Origin: Oscillospiraceae bacterium
Lineage (GTDB): Bacteria; Bacillota; Clostridia; Oscillospirales; Oscillospiraceae
Direction: 5' to 3'
Assembly (NCBI GenBank): GCA_018265835.1
Contig: JABLYK010000001.1
Coordinates: 52,278 to 116,277 of the forward strand
Length of the DNA stretch: 64,000 nt
In this document: positions 7,934 through 16,346 of the stretch, piece after piece
How positions within the stretch are numbered: the first letter of the stretch is position 1
Layout of the letters: each line of letters opens with the position of its first letter
Position numbers and translations under genes: made by a program
The notes under the pieces: model-generated
What the model saw: only the letters and a program-made list of their open reading frames with translations
Told to the model about the DNA's origin: nothing
The model's database searches: none

Positions 7934-8698
7934 ATGAAAATTGCAGTTGTCACCGGGGCGTCTTCCGGTATGGGGCGCGAATTTGTCTATGCGCTGGACA
8001 AGGACGAGCAGTTCGACGAGATTTGGGTCATTGCGCGCCGCACCGAGCGCCTGCAGGCACTCTCGGACAAGGTTCGCGCCAAGATTCGCCCCATCGCGCT
8101 CGACCTGCTCGACACGGCGAGCTTCACCACCTACCGCACCCTGCTCGAGCAGGAGCAGCCGGAGGTTGCGGTGCTGGTGAACGCGGCGGGCTTCGGCGTG
8201 TTCGGCCCGTTTCTGGAGCGCCCGCTCGAGCAGCAGCTCGACATCATCAACCTGAACGACCGCGCGCTCACGGCCATGAGCTACCTGACCATCCCCTATA
8301 TGCACGCGGGAAGCTGCATCTATAACATGGGCTCCATGTCCTCGTGGCAGCCGGTGCCGTATATCAACGTGTACGGCGCGTCCAAGGCGTATGTGCTCAG
8401 CTTTTCCCGCGCGCTGAACGTGGAGCTCAAGCCGCGCGGCATCCGCGTGATGGCCGTTTGCCCCGGCTGGATTACCACAGAGTTTTTCGACCACGCGGTG
8501 ACGGACGACACGGTTAGTTACTTCAACCGCTACTACGGGCCGGAGGCGGTCATTGCCCAGGCGCTCAAGGACATGAAAAAGCACAAGGACGCCTCCGTCC
8601 TCGGCTTCCCGGAGCGGATGCAGGTGCGTCTGGTCAAGCTCCTGCCGGTGAAGCTCGTGATGAAAACGTGGTGCAAGCAGCAGAAGAAGCCCTACTGA
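7934..8698 (+). CDS. Short-chain dehydrogenase/reductase
   Basis: A 254-residue NAD(P)-dependent oxidoreductase of the SDR superfamily. Seen: the Rossmann motif VVTGASSGMGREF at residues 5-17, VLVNAAGFGVFGPF for the NAG motif, SMSSWQPVPYINVYGASKA with catalytic Ser and YxxxK, and MAVCPGWITTEFF after the active site. The C-terminal tail is basic (MKTWCKQQKKPY). The start follows GGGGAGGTACACT. The gene is monocistronic, between its own promoter and a terminator. The substrate is unknown; this subgroup is often annotated as acyl or steroid dehydrogenase-like without evidence. Confidence 0.9.
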   Translation: MKIAVVTGASSGMGREFVYALDKDEQFDEIWVIARRTERLQALSDKVRAKIRPIALDLLDTASFTTYRTLLEQEQPEVAVLVNAAGFGVFGPFLERPLEQQLDIINLNDRALTAMSYLTIPYMHAGSCIYNMGSMSSWQPVPYINVYGASKAYVLSFSRALNVELKPRGIRVMAVCPGWITTEFFDHAVTDDTVSYFNRYYGPEAVIAQALKDMKKHKDASVLGFPERMQVRLVKLLPVKLVMKTWCKQQKKPY

Positions 8699-8709
8699 CA
8701 AGCAGAAGA

Positions 8710-8738
8710 CCCCGGTTCATTCGAACCGGGGCCTGTTT
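8710..8738. terminator. Terminator between SDR gene and histidine kinase
   Basis: CCCCGGTTC/GAACCGGGG with an ATTC loop followed by CCTGTTTTA lies between the two convergent stop codons. Confidence 0.8.
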
Positions 8739-10063
8739 TACGCTTCCAGCGGCAAAACCAGCTCTGCCGTGAAGCCGTCGGCCTCCTTATAGGTGCAGAA
8801 TTCGCCGCCCAGCAGCTTCATAATCGCCTCACACGTACGCAGGCCGATGCGGTTGCTTTCTACCTGGCCGGAAAGCGCCTTCGTCCGGTTGGCAAAGCAG
8901 ACGTGCAGCGCACCGTCCTCCACGCCGGCCATGATCGTCAGCCACTCGTTCGGATCGGCGTACTTTTGCAGGTTCGACATCAGGTTATCCACCACGCGCT
9001 TGAGCATGTGCACGTCCGTCCGCACGCGGCACGGGGTCTGCAGCTCGACCGTGTTCACCCGAAAGCCATGGCCGCGCAGCTCCGCCGTGTACTCGCCCAA
9101 AAGCTGCTCCAGCAGAATCTGCGCGTCGTAGGTCTCCATTTGCAGATCCTGCTCCTGCCGGCCAAACACAAGGAAATAGCGGAACATCTCGCCTGTCAGA
9201 TCCTTGAGCCGGTAAGCCTTGTCCAGACCGGAGCGGACATACTGCCGCAGCTCCTCCGGCAGCCGCCCCTGCTCCATTTCCAGCAGTTCCAGATAGCCGA
9301 TGAGCGAGGTGAGCGGGTTGCGGATGTCGTGCGACAGGGCGGTGATAAGGTCGCTGTTGGCCTGCCACGCCGTCTGTTCGCCGCGCGCCCGCTCGGCAAT
9401 GGCGTCGCGCATGTGGTTGACGTCCTGCGCCAGCCGGGCCAGCTCGTCGCTGCCGCTTGCGGAGATCGGTTCCAGATGGGCGCCGCTGCTGACGGCGTTT
9501 ACCTCGGCGGACAGCCGCGAAATCTTCCGTGTGACGTTGTGCGTGAACAGCAGCATAATCGCAATGAACACGGTCAACGCAATGCCCAGCGCCGCCATCT
9601 GCGCCATGAAATACAGCTCGCCCTCCGAAACGTCGCACATTGCGACCTGAAACACGCCGTCCGAAAACGCCAGCGGGAAAAAGCCGTAGCCCAGATCGCT
9701 GATGTCAGCCGGCTCAATCCCCTCCAGCAGCTCCCCCGTACCCCACCGGCCGGTTTCATACGGTTCGTCGCCGTTGCGGTACACGATGACGCTGGCGTTG
9801 TCCTCTGCGCGCGCCCACGCTTCCAGCGCAGCCGCGTTGCCGGATGCAACGCCGTTTTCCGTCACGTACTGCTGCAGGCTGCGCAGATGCTCGATGTTCC
9901 GCCCGGCCACAGCTTCGTCGTTCATGTACCAGCGGTCGATTCCGCGCTCCGCAAGCCAGTTTCCGCCGAAAAACAGCGCCACTGCCAGCACGAGTGCGGC
10001 CAGAAGCGTCAGCGTCATTTTGGCGGTCAGCGAGTTCAGCCGCTGCCTGAACCGGTTAGTCAA
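8738..10063 (-). CDS. Sensor histidine kinase, VanS-like
   Basis: A 441-residue membrane kinase. A transmembrane helix (TLTLLAALVLAVALFFGGNW) is followed by an extracytoplasmic sensor region of about 120 residues, a second helix (ALGIALTVFIAIMLLF, about 160-178), a HAMP linker, and a HisKA domain with ALSHDIRNPLTSLIGYLELL carrying the phosphorylated His (about residue 245). The HATPase domain has the N box in VDNLMSNLQKYA, while the G boxes are reduced to SNRIGLRTCEAIMKLLGG. This is a minimal form also found in VanS-like clostridial kinases. The start overlaps the response regulator by eight bases, so the pair is translationally coupled. The stimulus is unknown. Confidence 0.93.
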   Translation of the reverse strand: MTNRFRQRLNSLTAKMTLTLLAALVLAVALFFGGNWLAERGIDRWYMNDEAVAGRNIEHLRSLQQYVTENGVASGNAAALEAWARAEDNASVIVYRNGDEPYETGRWGTGELLEGIEPADISDLGYGFFPLAFSDGVFQVAMCDVSEGELYFMAQMAALGIALTVFIAIMLLFTHNVTRKISRLSAEVNAVSSGAHLEPISASGSDELARLAQDVNHMRDAIAERARGEQTAWQANSDLITALSHDIRNPLTSLIGYLELLEMEQGRLPEELRQYVRSGLDKAYRLKDLTGEMFRYFLVFGRQEQDLQMETYDAQILLEQLLGEYTAELRGHGFRVNTVELQTPCRVRTDVHMLKRVVDNLMSNLQKYADPNEWLTIMAGVEDGALHVCFANRTKALSGQVESNRIGLRTCEAIMKLLGGEFCTYKEADGFTAELVLPLEA

Positions 10064-10748
10064 TTTGATACCCCTTTCCCCAAACGGTGCGGATCAGCGT
10101 CGGGTTGGCGGGGTCGTCTTCCAGCTTTTTGCGCAGCTTCAGAATGTGCACCATGACCGTGTTTGCGGACGAGGGCATGAATTTTTCGTGCCACACGTTT
10201 TCATAGAGCTTTCGCGTCGCCACGGCCTGACCCCGGTTTTCGATCAGATATTGCAGCAGCTCGAACTCCGTTTTCGTCATCTCAATGGGCACGCCGTTTT
10301 TGCAGACGGTGCCGCGCTCGCGGCTGATCTCCAGCGCGTCAATTACGGTCGGCGCGTCGCCCTTACCCTTGTAGACCCGGTAGCGCCGCACGAGCGATTC
10401 CACGCGCAAAAACAGCTCATGGTTGGAAAACGGCTTGACCAGATAGTCGTCGCCGCCGCTGTGATAGGCGTCGCTCTTGTCACCGTCCTGCGCCTTGGCG
10501 GTCAAAAACAGCACCGGCGCCACGGACAGCGCGCGAATTTGCTCGCACGCGTCGATGCCGTTCAGATCCGGCATCATGATGTCCATGATAATCAGGTCAA
10601 AATCCGGCTGGGTGCGCACCAGCTCCACGGCCTTCCGGCCGTTTTCCGCCTCCTCGACCGCGTAGCCGCGGGAGGTCAGCAAAATGCGCAGAATGTTGCG
10701 AATATCCGGCTCGTCGTCCACGACGAGAATGCGGATGGGAGTTTCCAT
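10056..10748 (-). CDS. OmpR/PhoB-family response regulator
   Basis: A receiver domain with ILVVDDEPDIRN (acidic pocket), LIIMDIMMPDLNG with the phosphoacceptor Asp, LFLTAKAQDGDK and YLVKPFSNHEL is followed by a winged-helix domain (IEMTKTEFELLQYLIENRGQ, then NTVMVHILKLRKKLEDDP and IRTVWGKGYQI). It is the partner of the downstream kinase. I chose the ATG at 10748 because AAGGGG lies nine bases before it; ATGs at 10754 and 10772 are in frame but badly spaced. No target operon is obvious next door. Confidence 0.95.
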   Translation of the reverse strand: METPIRILVVDDEPDIRNILRILLTSRGYAVEEAENGRKAVELVRTQPDFDLIIMDIMMPDLNGIDACEQIRALSVAPVLFLTAKAQDGDKSDAYHSGGDDYLVKPFSNHELFLRVESLVRRYRVYKGKGDAPTVIDALEISRERGTVCKNGVPIEMTKTEFELLQYLIENRGQAVATRKLYENVWHEKFMPSSANTVMVHILKLRKKLEDDPANPTLIRTVWGKGYQID

Positions 10749-10809
10749 ATCCATGCACCCCTTTTGTGCCATCCTACCACATTCTCCGGCTGTGCGGCAG
10801 GGGGAAGCG

Positions 10810-11508
10810 TCAGTTTTCAGAATTATTAAGGCCGCACACCGCGCCGGGCATCAGACGGAAGCGGTTTCGCTCGTACTCGATCAGGCCGTCGGCGCGCATC
10901 CGCGCCAGCTCCTTGCTCATGGCGCTGCGGTCCACGGCCAGATAGTCCGCGAGCTGCTGGCGGTTGAAGGGAATGGAAAATGTCGCGCTGTGCGCCGCAC
11001 GGCTCTGCGCTGCAAGATAGGACAGCAGCTTCTCCCGCGTCGTCCGGCGGGAGATGTGCTCCAGCTTTTCGGTCAGGCGGTAGTTCTTTCCGGCCAGCAG
11101 ATGCAGCAGATTCTGTACCACGCGGCTGTGAAACGCGCACGCCGAGGGGCATACGTGCAGCACGCGCTCCACGTCGAGAAACAGCACCTGTGCAGGCGCG
11201 GCGGCCGTGGCCGTTACGCTCAGCGGCACATCGCGCAGGCAGGCGAACACCTCGGCGAAAATCCCGCCCGCGTGTACCTGCCCGACCAGCTCCCGGTTGC
11301 CGTGCGCATCCGTCCGCTCCAGATGCACCTCGCCGGAGAGCAGCACGCCCAGCTCCGCCGTCCGATCCCCGGCGTGCAGGATCGCCTCGCCCCGCGCATA
11401 GGATGCGCGCCGCGCGGCGAGACAGCCGAGCATCTGCGTAAGCTCCGGCTCTGCCACGCCGGCGAAGAGCGGCGTTTCCAGCAGAAGTTTCACATTTTTT
11501 TGCTCCAT
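10810..11508 (-). CDS. Crp/Fnr-family transcriptional regulator (1 of 3)
   Basis: A 232-residue protein with an N-terminal cyclic-nucleotide-binding-like beta-barrel (ILHAGDRTAELGVLLSGEVH) and a C-terminal winged helix (FNRQQLADYLAVDRSAMSKE, then LARMRADGLIEY). No N-terminal Cys cluster is present, so it is not a classical iron-sulfur Fnr. The start at 11508 follows AAGGAGCGCAAA; the longer frame lacks a ribosome binding site. It is divergent from a ferredoxin gene, with a CRP-like inverted repeat (11520-11535) between them, suggesting it controls that gene and itself. Clostridial relatives are often linked to redox or nitrosative stress genes. Confidence 0.9.
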   Translation of the reverse strand: MEQKNVKLLLETPLFAGVAEPELTQMLGCLAARRASYARGEAILHAGDRTAELGVLLSGEVHLERTDAHGNRELVGQVHAGGIFAEVFACLRDVPLSVTATAAAPAQVLFLDVERVLHVCPSACAFHSRVVQNLLHLLAGKNYRLTEKLEHISRRTTREKLLSYLAAQSRAAHSATFSIPFNRQQLADYLAVDRSAMSKELARMRADGLIEYERNRFRLMPGAVCGLNNSEN

Positions 11509-11519
11509 TTTGCGCTCCT

Positions 11520-11535
11520 TGTGGTAAATGACACA
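11520..11535. promoter_or_regulatory. CRP-like inverted repeat in the divergent region
   Basis: TGTGGTAAATGACACA fits TGTGA-N6-TCACA with two mismatches and lies 11 bases upstream of the Crp/Fnr start codon and 58 bases before the ferredoxin start. Use by the adjacent regulator is inference. Confidence 0.45.
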
Positions 11536-11593
11536 GATTTTCCGCATTTATCGTAGTATATTAGCGCCAGAAACACAAGAGGAGGATGAAAAA

Positions 11594-12256
11594 ATGCTGC
11601 GGAAAATCATTAAAATCGACGCCGACCGCTGCAACGGCTGCGGCCTGTGCGCCAGCGCCTGCCACGAGGGCGCCATTGATATTGTGGACGGAAAGGCCAG
11701 ACTCATGCGCGAGCATTTCTGCGACGGGCTGGGCGACTGCCTGCCGGCCTGCCCGATGAACGCCATTTCGTTTGAGATGCGCGAGGCGCCCGGCTATGAC
11801 GAGGCCGCCGTGCTGGCTGCCAAGCGCGAGCGCGAGGCGCGCGCCGCCGCTGCCGCAGCCGCGCAGGGAGAAGCGCCGAACGCGCTGGACAACTGGCCCG
11901 TGCAGCTCAAGCTCGTGAGCGCGGCTTCGCCGGTGTTCCACGACTGCGACCTGCTCATCGCCGCGGACTGCACCGCCTATGCCTACGGAAATTTCCACCG
12001 CGACTTTATTCGCGGCCGCGTCACCGTCATCGGCTGCCCGAAGCTCGACGCGACGGAGTACGCCGAAAAGCTCACGCAGATTCTCGAACAGAACAGCGTC
12101 AAGTCCGTCACGCTCACGCGGATGTTCGTCCCGTGCTGCGGCGGCATGGAATACGCCGTATATCAGGCCATTGCCGCCTGCGGCCGCGACCTGCCGCTGC
12201 GCGTCGTGACCATCGGCGCAGACGGCGCAATTTTGAGCGACGAGCAGAAGGCGTAA
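11594..12256 (+). CDS. Ferredoxin-like 4Fe-4S protein with C-terminal Cys-rich domain
   Basis: A 220-residue protein. The N-terminal part is a two-cluster ferredoxin: CNGCGLCASACHEGAI (about residues 14-29), then CDGLGDCLPACPMNAI, where the second cluster's spacing is expanded. An Ala-rich linker (about 83-96) leads to a domain with conserved cysteines in CTAYAYGNF, IGCPKLD and FVPCCGGMEY, which could bind another metal centre. The ATG at 11594 follows AGAGGAGGATGAAAAA. It lies opposite the Crp/Fnr gene and probably is its target. The role is likely electron transfer or redox sensing; the exact partner is unknown. Confidence 0.85.
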   Translation: MLRKIIKIDADRCNGCGLCASACHEGAIDIVDGKARLMREHFCDGLGDCLPACPMNAISFEMREAPGYDEAAVLAAKREREARAAAAAAAQGEAPNALDNWPVQLKLVSAASPVFHDCDLLIAADCTAYAYGNFHRDFIRGRVTVIGCPKLDATEYAEKLTQILEQNSVKSVTLTRMFVPCCGGMEYAVYQAIAACGRDLPLRVVTIGADGAILSDEQKA

Positions 12257-12275
12257 GCCCCGATACAGCTACAGC

Positions 12276-12311
12276 AAACCACCCGAAGCAGCCGCTTCGG
12301 GTGGTTTTTTT
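12276..12311 (+). terminator. Terminator after the ferredoxin gene
   Basis: AAACCACCCGAAG/CTTCGGGTGGTTT, 13-base perfect stem, CAGCCG loop, then TTTTC. It also sits just beyond the stop of the convergent carB-dapF gene. Confidence 0.88.
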
Positions 12312-12320
12312 CTTGCCAGG

Positions 12321-15300
12321 TCAGTATTCAAACGTTCCCTCGTACACCAGCGTGGCGCCGCCGGTGAGGGTGGCGCGTTCGCCGGTGTAATTCACGATCA
12401 GATCGCCGCCGAGGAGCTTCACCGTGACGTCCGCGCCCTTGTCGCACAGGCCGTTTTCCACCGCCGCGACGACCGCAGCGCACGCGCCCGTGCCGCAGGC
12501 AAGCGTTTCGCCGTTGCCGCGCTCCCACACGCGCATACGCAGGTTCGTGCGGTTTACTACGCGCACAAACTCCGTGTTGATGCGCTCCGGGAACAGCGGC
12601 GCGTACTCGAATTCCGGGCCGATCTTCTCCAGCTCCAGCCCGTCAAGCGCGTCGCAGAAGACGACGCAGTGCGGATTGCCGACGGAGACGCACGTTGCGC
12701 GCCAGTCCCGCCCCGCGATCGGGAGCGGAGCATCCACCAAGCGGTCCGCGTCCACGGCTGCGGGCAGCGCGGCGGTGGAGAGGTCGGCCCTGCCCATATC
12801 CACCGATACGGAGCTGACCTTCCCGTCGCGGATGTAGAGCTTCAGGCGGCGCACGCCGCTGCCGGTCTCGATGGAGAGGAACTCGCTGCGGACATACCCC
12901 TTGTCGTAGAGGTATTTGCCGACGCAGCGGATGTTGTTGCCGGCCATTTTGCCCTCGCTGCCGTCGCGGTTGAAGCTGCGCATCTTCGCGTCGGCTACGG
13001 TGGATTTCTCGATGAGCACAATTCCGTCGCCGCCGATGCCATAGTGCGGCGCGCACAGGCTCACGCACAGGGATTCCGGGCAGGTGATGCCGCCGTCGAA
13101 ATTCTCGATGAAGATATAGTCGTTGCCGCAGCTCTGCATTTTCGCAAAAGCGATCGTCTGCCGCCACGGGCGCATGGCGTTGATGTCCACCAGCTCCGTG
13201 TTGTTCTGGTTGAAGCGGCTGGCGATGATCTCGGCCAGGGCGTTTGCCGTGTCAAGCGAGGTGAGGCACGGGATGCCGAGCTGCATGGCGCGGCGGTGCA
13301 GGGCAATGTAGTCGCCCATCGTCGCATCCTTGACCGCGCCGGTGTAGACGATGTAATCGAGCGCGCCGCGCTCCATCAGACCGGTGATGGCGGCGCTGTC
13401 CGACACGGCTGCAACCTCAATGCCGAGCTGCGCGATGGCGGCGGCGGTGCCGCTCGTGGCGTACAGGCGGATGCCGAGATCGTAAAAGCGCTTTGCGAGC
13501 GAGATGATCTCCTGATAGTCGGTTTCCTCCACGCTGATGAGGACGCCCGCGTGACCGCGCCCCTGCACGGACGGCACCGCGAAGCCCGCGGCGGTCAGCC
13601 CCTTGAAGAGCGCCTCCGCCATCGTCTTGCCGATGCCGAGCACCTCGCCGGTGGACTTCATCTCCGGGCCGAGGATCGAGTTCGCGTCGCTGAGCTTCTC
13701 AAACGAGAACACCGGCACCTTTACCGCGTAATACGGCGGCGTGCGGTACAGCCCCGTGCCGTAGCCAAGATCGGCGAGCTTCGCGCCGAGCATGACCTCG
13801 GACGCGAGATCGACCATCGGCACGTTTGTGACCTTGCTGATGTACGGCACGGTGCGCGATGCGCGGGGGTTCACCTCGATGACGTACAGCTCATCCTCGT
13901 AGATGAGGTACTGGATGTTCACCAGCCCCCTGGTGCCGAGCGCGAGCGCCAGCTTTTCCGAGCAGGCGCAGATTTTTCTCAGGAACTTGTCGGTGAGGTT
14001 ATACGGCGGGTAGACGGCGATGGAATCGCCGCTGTGCACGCCTGCGCGCTCTATGTGCTCCATGATGCCGGGGATGAGCACGTCCTCGCCGTCGGAGATC
14101 ACGTCCACCTCCAGCTCCGTGCCGGGCATGTATTTGTCCACAAGCACGGGGTTGTCGATGCCGCCGGAGAGGATGGCCTGCATGTACTGCACCGTCTGCG
14201 CCTCGCTGCGGGAGATGGTCATGTTCTGCCCGCCGATGACGTAGGACGGGCGCAGCAGCACGGGGTAGCCGAGCTGCGCTGCCGCTGCGACGGCCTCCTC
14301 CAGTGTGGAGACGCCCATGCCCTTCGGGCGGCGGATGCCGAACGACTCGAGCAGCGCGTCGAACCGGCTGCGATCCTCGGCAACGTCGATGCTCTCGGCG
14401 GAGGTGCCGAGGATCTTGACGCCGTTCCGGTCGAGAAACTGGGTGAGCTTGATGGCCGTCTGCCCGCCGAAAGCGACGACGACGCCGACCGGCCGCTCGA
14501 CCTGAATGATGTTCATGACGTCCTCCGGGCAGAGCGGCTCGAAGTACAGGCGGTCCGCCGTGTCGTAATCGGTGGAGACGGTCTCGGGGTTGTTGTTGAC
14601 GATGACGACGTCGTATCCCATCGAACGCAGCGTCCACACACAGTGGACGGAGCTGTAATCAAACTCAATGCCCTGCCCGATGCGGATCGGGCCGGAGCCG
14701 AGCACCATGACGACGGGCTTGCCGCTGCGCGGGAACGCGCGCGACTCGCAGAACGCGTCGCAGCTCGAATAGAAATATGGGGTCTCCGCGTCGAACTCTG
14801 CGCCGCAGGTGTCCACCATCTTGTAGCAGAAGGACTTGCCGGGCAGCGCATCCACGCCGGTGAGCCGGCAGATGGCTGCGTCCGGGTAGCCGTAGCGCTT
14901 GGCCTGCTCGTAGTCGCCGGGGCACAGGCCGTCTGCCTGCAGATGCAGCTCAAAGTCTGCGAGGTTTTGGATTTTGTGCAAAAACCAGCGGTCGATTTTG
15001 GTGATCTCGTGGATCTCGTCCACGGTCACGCCGGCTTTCAGCGCCTCAAACACCGTGAACAGGCGGTGATCGTCCTGCGCGGCAAGCCGCTCGCGCACCG
15101 GCGCGCCAGTCAAAGGCGGGGCATTCAGCGTGTCGAGCGAGATTTCCGCGCCGCGCACGGCCTTCATCAGCGCCATTTCAAAGCTCGGCGCGATGGCCAT
15201 GACCTCGCCGGTGGCCTTCATCTGCGTGCCGAGGGCGCGGCTCGCGCCCGCGAATTTGTCGAACGGCCACTTGGGGAATTTCACGACCACATAGTCGAGC

Positions 15301-16346
15301 GCCGGCTCGAAGCAGGCGCAGGTTTTTCCCGTAATGTCGTTTTTGATCTCGTCGAGTGTGTAGCCGAGCGCGAGCTTCGTCGTGAGCTTCGCAATGGGGT
15401 AGCCCGTCGCCTTGGAGGCGAGCGCCGAGGAGCGCGACACGCGGGGGTTTACCTCGATGACGGCGTATTCAAAGCTGTCGGGATTCAACGCGAACTGACA
15501 GTTGCAGCCGCCGACGATGCCGAGCGCGGAGATGATGTCCAGCGACGCCGAGCGCAGCATCTGATACTCCTTGTCGGAGAGCGTCAGCGCGGGCGCGACG
15601 ACAATGGAGTCGCCCGTGTGAATGCCGACGGGATCGAAGTTCTCCATCGAACACACGGCGATCACGTTGCCCGCGCCGTCGCGCATCGTTTCAAACTCGA
15701 TTTCCTTCCAGCCGGAGATGCACTTTTCCACCAGAATCTGCGTGATGGGCGAGAGATCCAGCCCCGTTTTTGCGATCGTTTGCAGCGCCTGCGCGCCGGC
15801 CGCGATGCCGCCGCCGGAGCCGCCGAGCGTGAACGCCGGGCGCACAATGACGGGGTAGCCGATCTCCGACGCGATGCGCAGCGCGCCTTCCACGTCCGTC
15901 GCAATGCCGGACGGGACGACCGGCTGGCCGATGGTACGCATCGTGTCGCGGAACAGCTCGCGGTCTTCGGCCCTGTCGATGGCCGCAATGTCCGAGCCGA
16001 GCAGGCGCACGCCCTGCCGGGCCAGCCACCCGTCGCGGCTGAGCTGCATGGCGATGGTGAGGCCGGTCTGCCCGCCAAGCCCGGCGAGGATGCCGTCCGG
16101 CCGTTCCTTTTCGATGATGCGCTTGACCGTCTCGACGGTCAGCGGTTCGAGGTAGATTTCGTCCGCCAGATGCTTGTCGGTCATGATCGTGGCGGGGTTG
16201 GAGTTCACGAGCACGACGTTTATGCCCTCGTCGCGCAGCACGCGGCACGCCTGCGCGCCCGCGTAGTCGAACTCCGCCGCCTGCCCGATGACGATCGGGC
16301 CGGAGCCGATGACGAGTACCTTGCGGATGCTGTTATCCTTCGGCAT
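12321..16346 (-). CDS. carB-dapF: Carbamoyl-phosphate synthase large subunit fused to diaminopimelate epimerase
   Basis: One uninterrupted 1341-residue frame with two enzymes. Residues 1 to about 1060 are CarB: VLVIGSGPIVIGQAAEFDYA, a first ATP-grasp half, the second half starting near VVMVLGSGPIRIGQGIEFDY, and an MGS-like allosteric domain to about 1058. Residues about 1066-1341 are a complete DapF: FAKMQSCGNDYIFIENFDGG, GNNIRCVGKYLYD with the first catalytic Cys, and GETLACGTGACAAVV with the second. CarB makes carbamoyl phosphate for arginine and pyrimidines with CarA; DapF converts LL- to meso-diaminopimelate for lysine and peptidoglycan. The link is only a few residues and there is no frameshift or internal ribosome binding site that I can see. 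The start overlaps carA by 14 bases. Confidence 0.95.
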   Translation of the reverse strand: MPKDNSIRKVLVIGSGPIVIGQAAEFDYAGAQACRVLRDEGINVVLVNSNPATIMTDKHLADEIYLEPLTVETVKRIIEKERPDGILAGLGGQTGLTIAMQLSRDGWLARQGVRLLGSDIAAIDRAEDRELFRDTMRTIGQPVVPSGIATDVEGALRIASEIGYPVIVRPAFTLGGSGGGIAAGAQALQTIAKTGLDLSPITQILVEKCISGWKEIEFETMRDGAGNVIAVCSMENFDPVGIHTGDSIVVAPALTLSDKEYQMLRSASLDIISALGIVGGCNCQFALNPDSFEYAVIEVNPRVSRSSALASKATGYPIAKLTTKLALGYTLDEIKNDITGKTCACFEPALDYVVVKFPKWPFDKFAGASRALGTQMKATGEVMAIAPSFEMALMKAVRGAEISLDTLNAPPLTGAPVRERLAAQDDHRLFTVFEALKAGVTVDEIHEITKIDRWFLHKIQNLADFELHLQADGLCPGDYEQAKRYGYPDAAICRLTGVDALPGKSFCYKMVDTCGAEFDAETPYFYSSCDAFCESRAFPRSGKPVVMVLGSGPIRIGQGIEFDYSSVHCVWTLRSMGYDVVIVNNNPETVSTDYDTADRLYFEPLCPEDVMNIIQVERPVGVVVAFGGQTAIKLTQFLDRNGVKILGTSAESIDVAEDRSRFDALLESFGIRRPKGMGVSTLEEAVAAAAQLGYPVLLRPSYVIGGQNMTISRSEAQTVQYMQAILSGGIDNPVLVDKYMPGTELEVDVISDGEDVLIPGIMEHIERAGVHSGDSIAVYPPYNLTDKFLRKICACSEKLALALGTRGLVNIQYLIYEDELYVIEVNPRASRTVPYISKVTNVPMVDLASEVMLGAKLADLGYGTGLYRTPPYYAVKVPVFSFEKLSDANSILGPEMKSTGEVLGIGKTMAEALFKGLTAAGFAVPSVQGRGHAGVLISVEETDYQEIISLAKRFYDLGIRLYATSGTAAAIAQLGIEVAAVSDSAAITGLMERGALDYIVYTGAVKDATMGDYIALHRRAMQLGIPCLTSLDTANALAEIIASRFNQNNTELVDINAMRPWRQTIAFAKMQSCGNDYIFIENFDGGITCPESLCVSLCAPHYGIGGDGIVLIEKSTVADAKMRSFNRDGSEGKMAGNNIRCVGKYLYDKGYVRSEFLSIETGSGVRRLKLYIRDGKVSSVSVDMGRADLSTAALPAAVDADRLVDAPLPIAGRDWRATCVSVGNPHCVVFCDALDGLELEKIGPEFEYAPLFPERINTEFVRVVNRTNLRMRVWERGNGETLACGTGACAAVVAAVENGLCDKGADVTVKLLGGDLIVNYTGERATLTGGATLVYEGTFEY

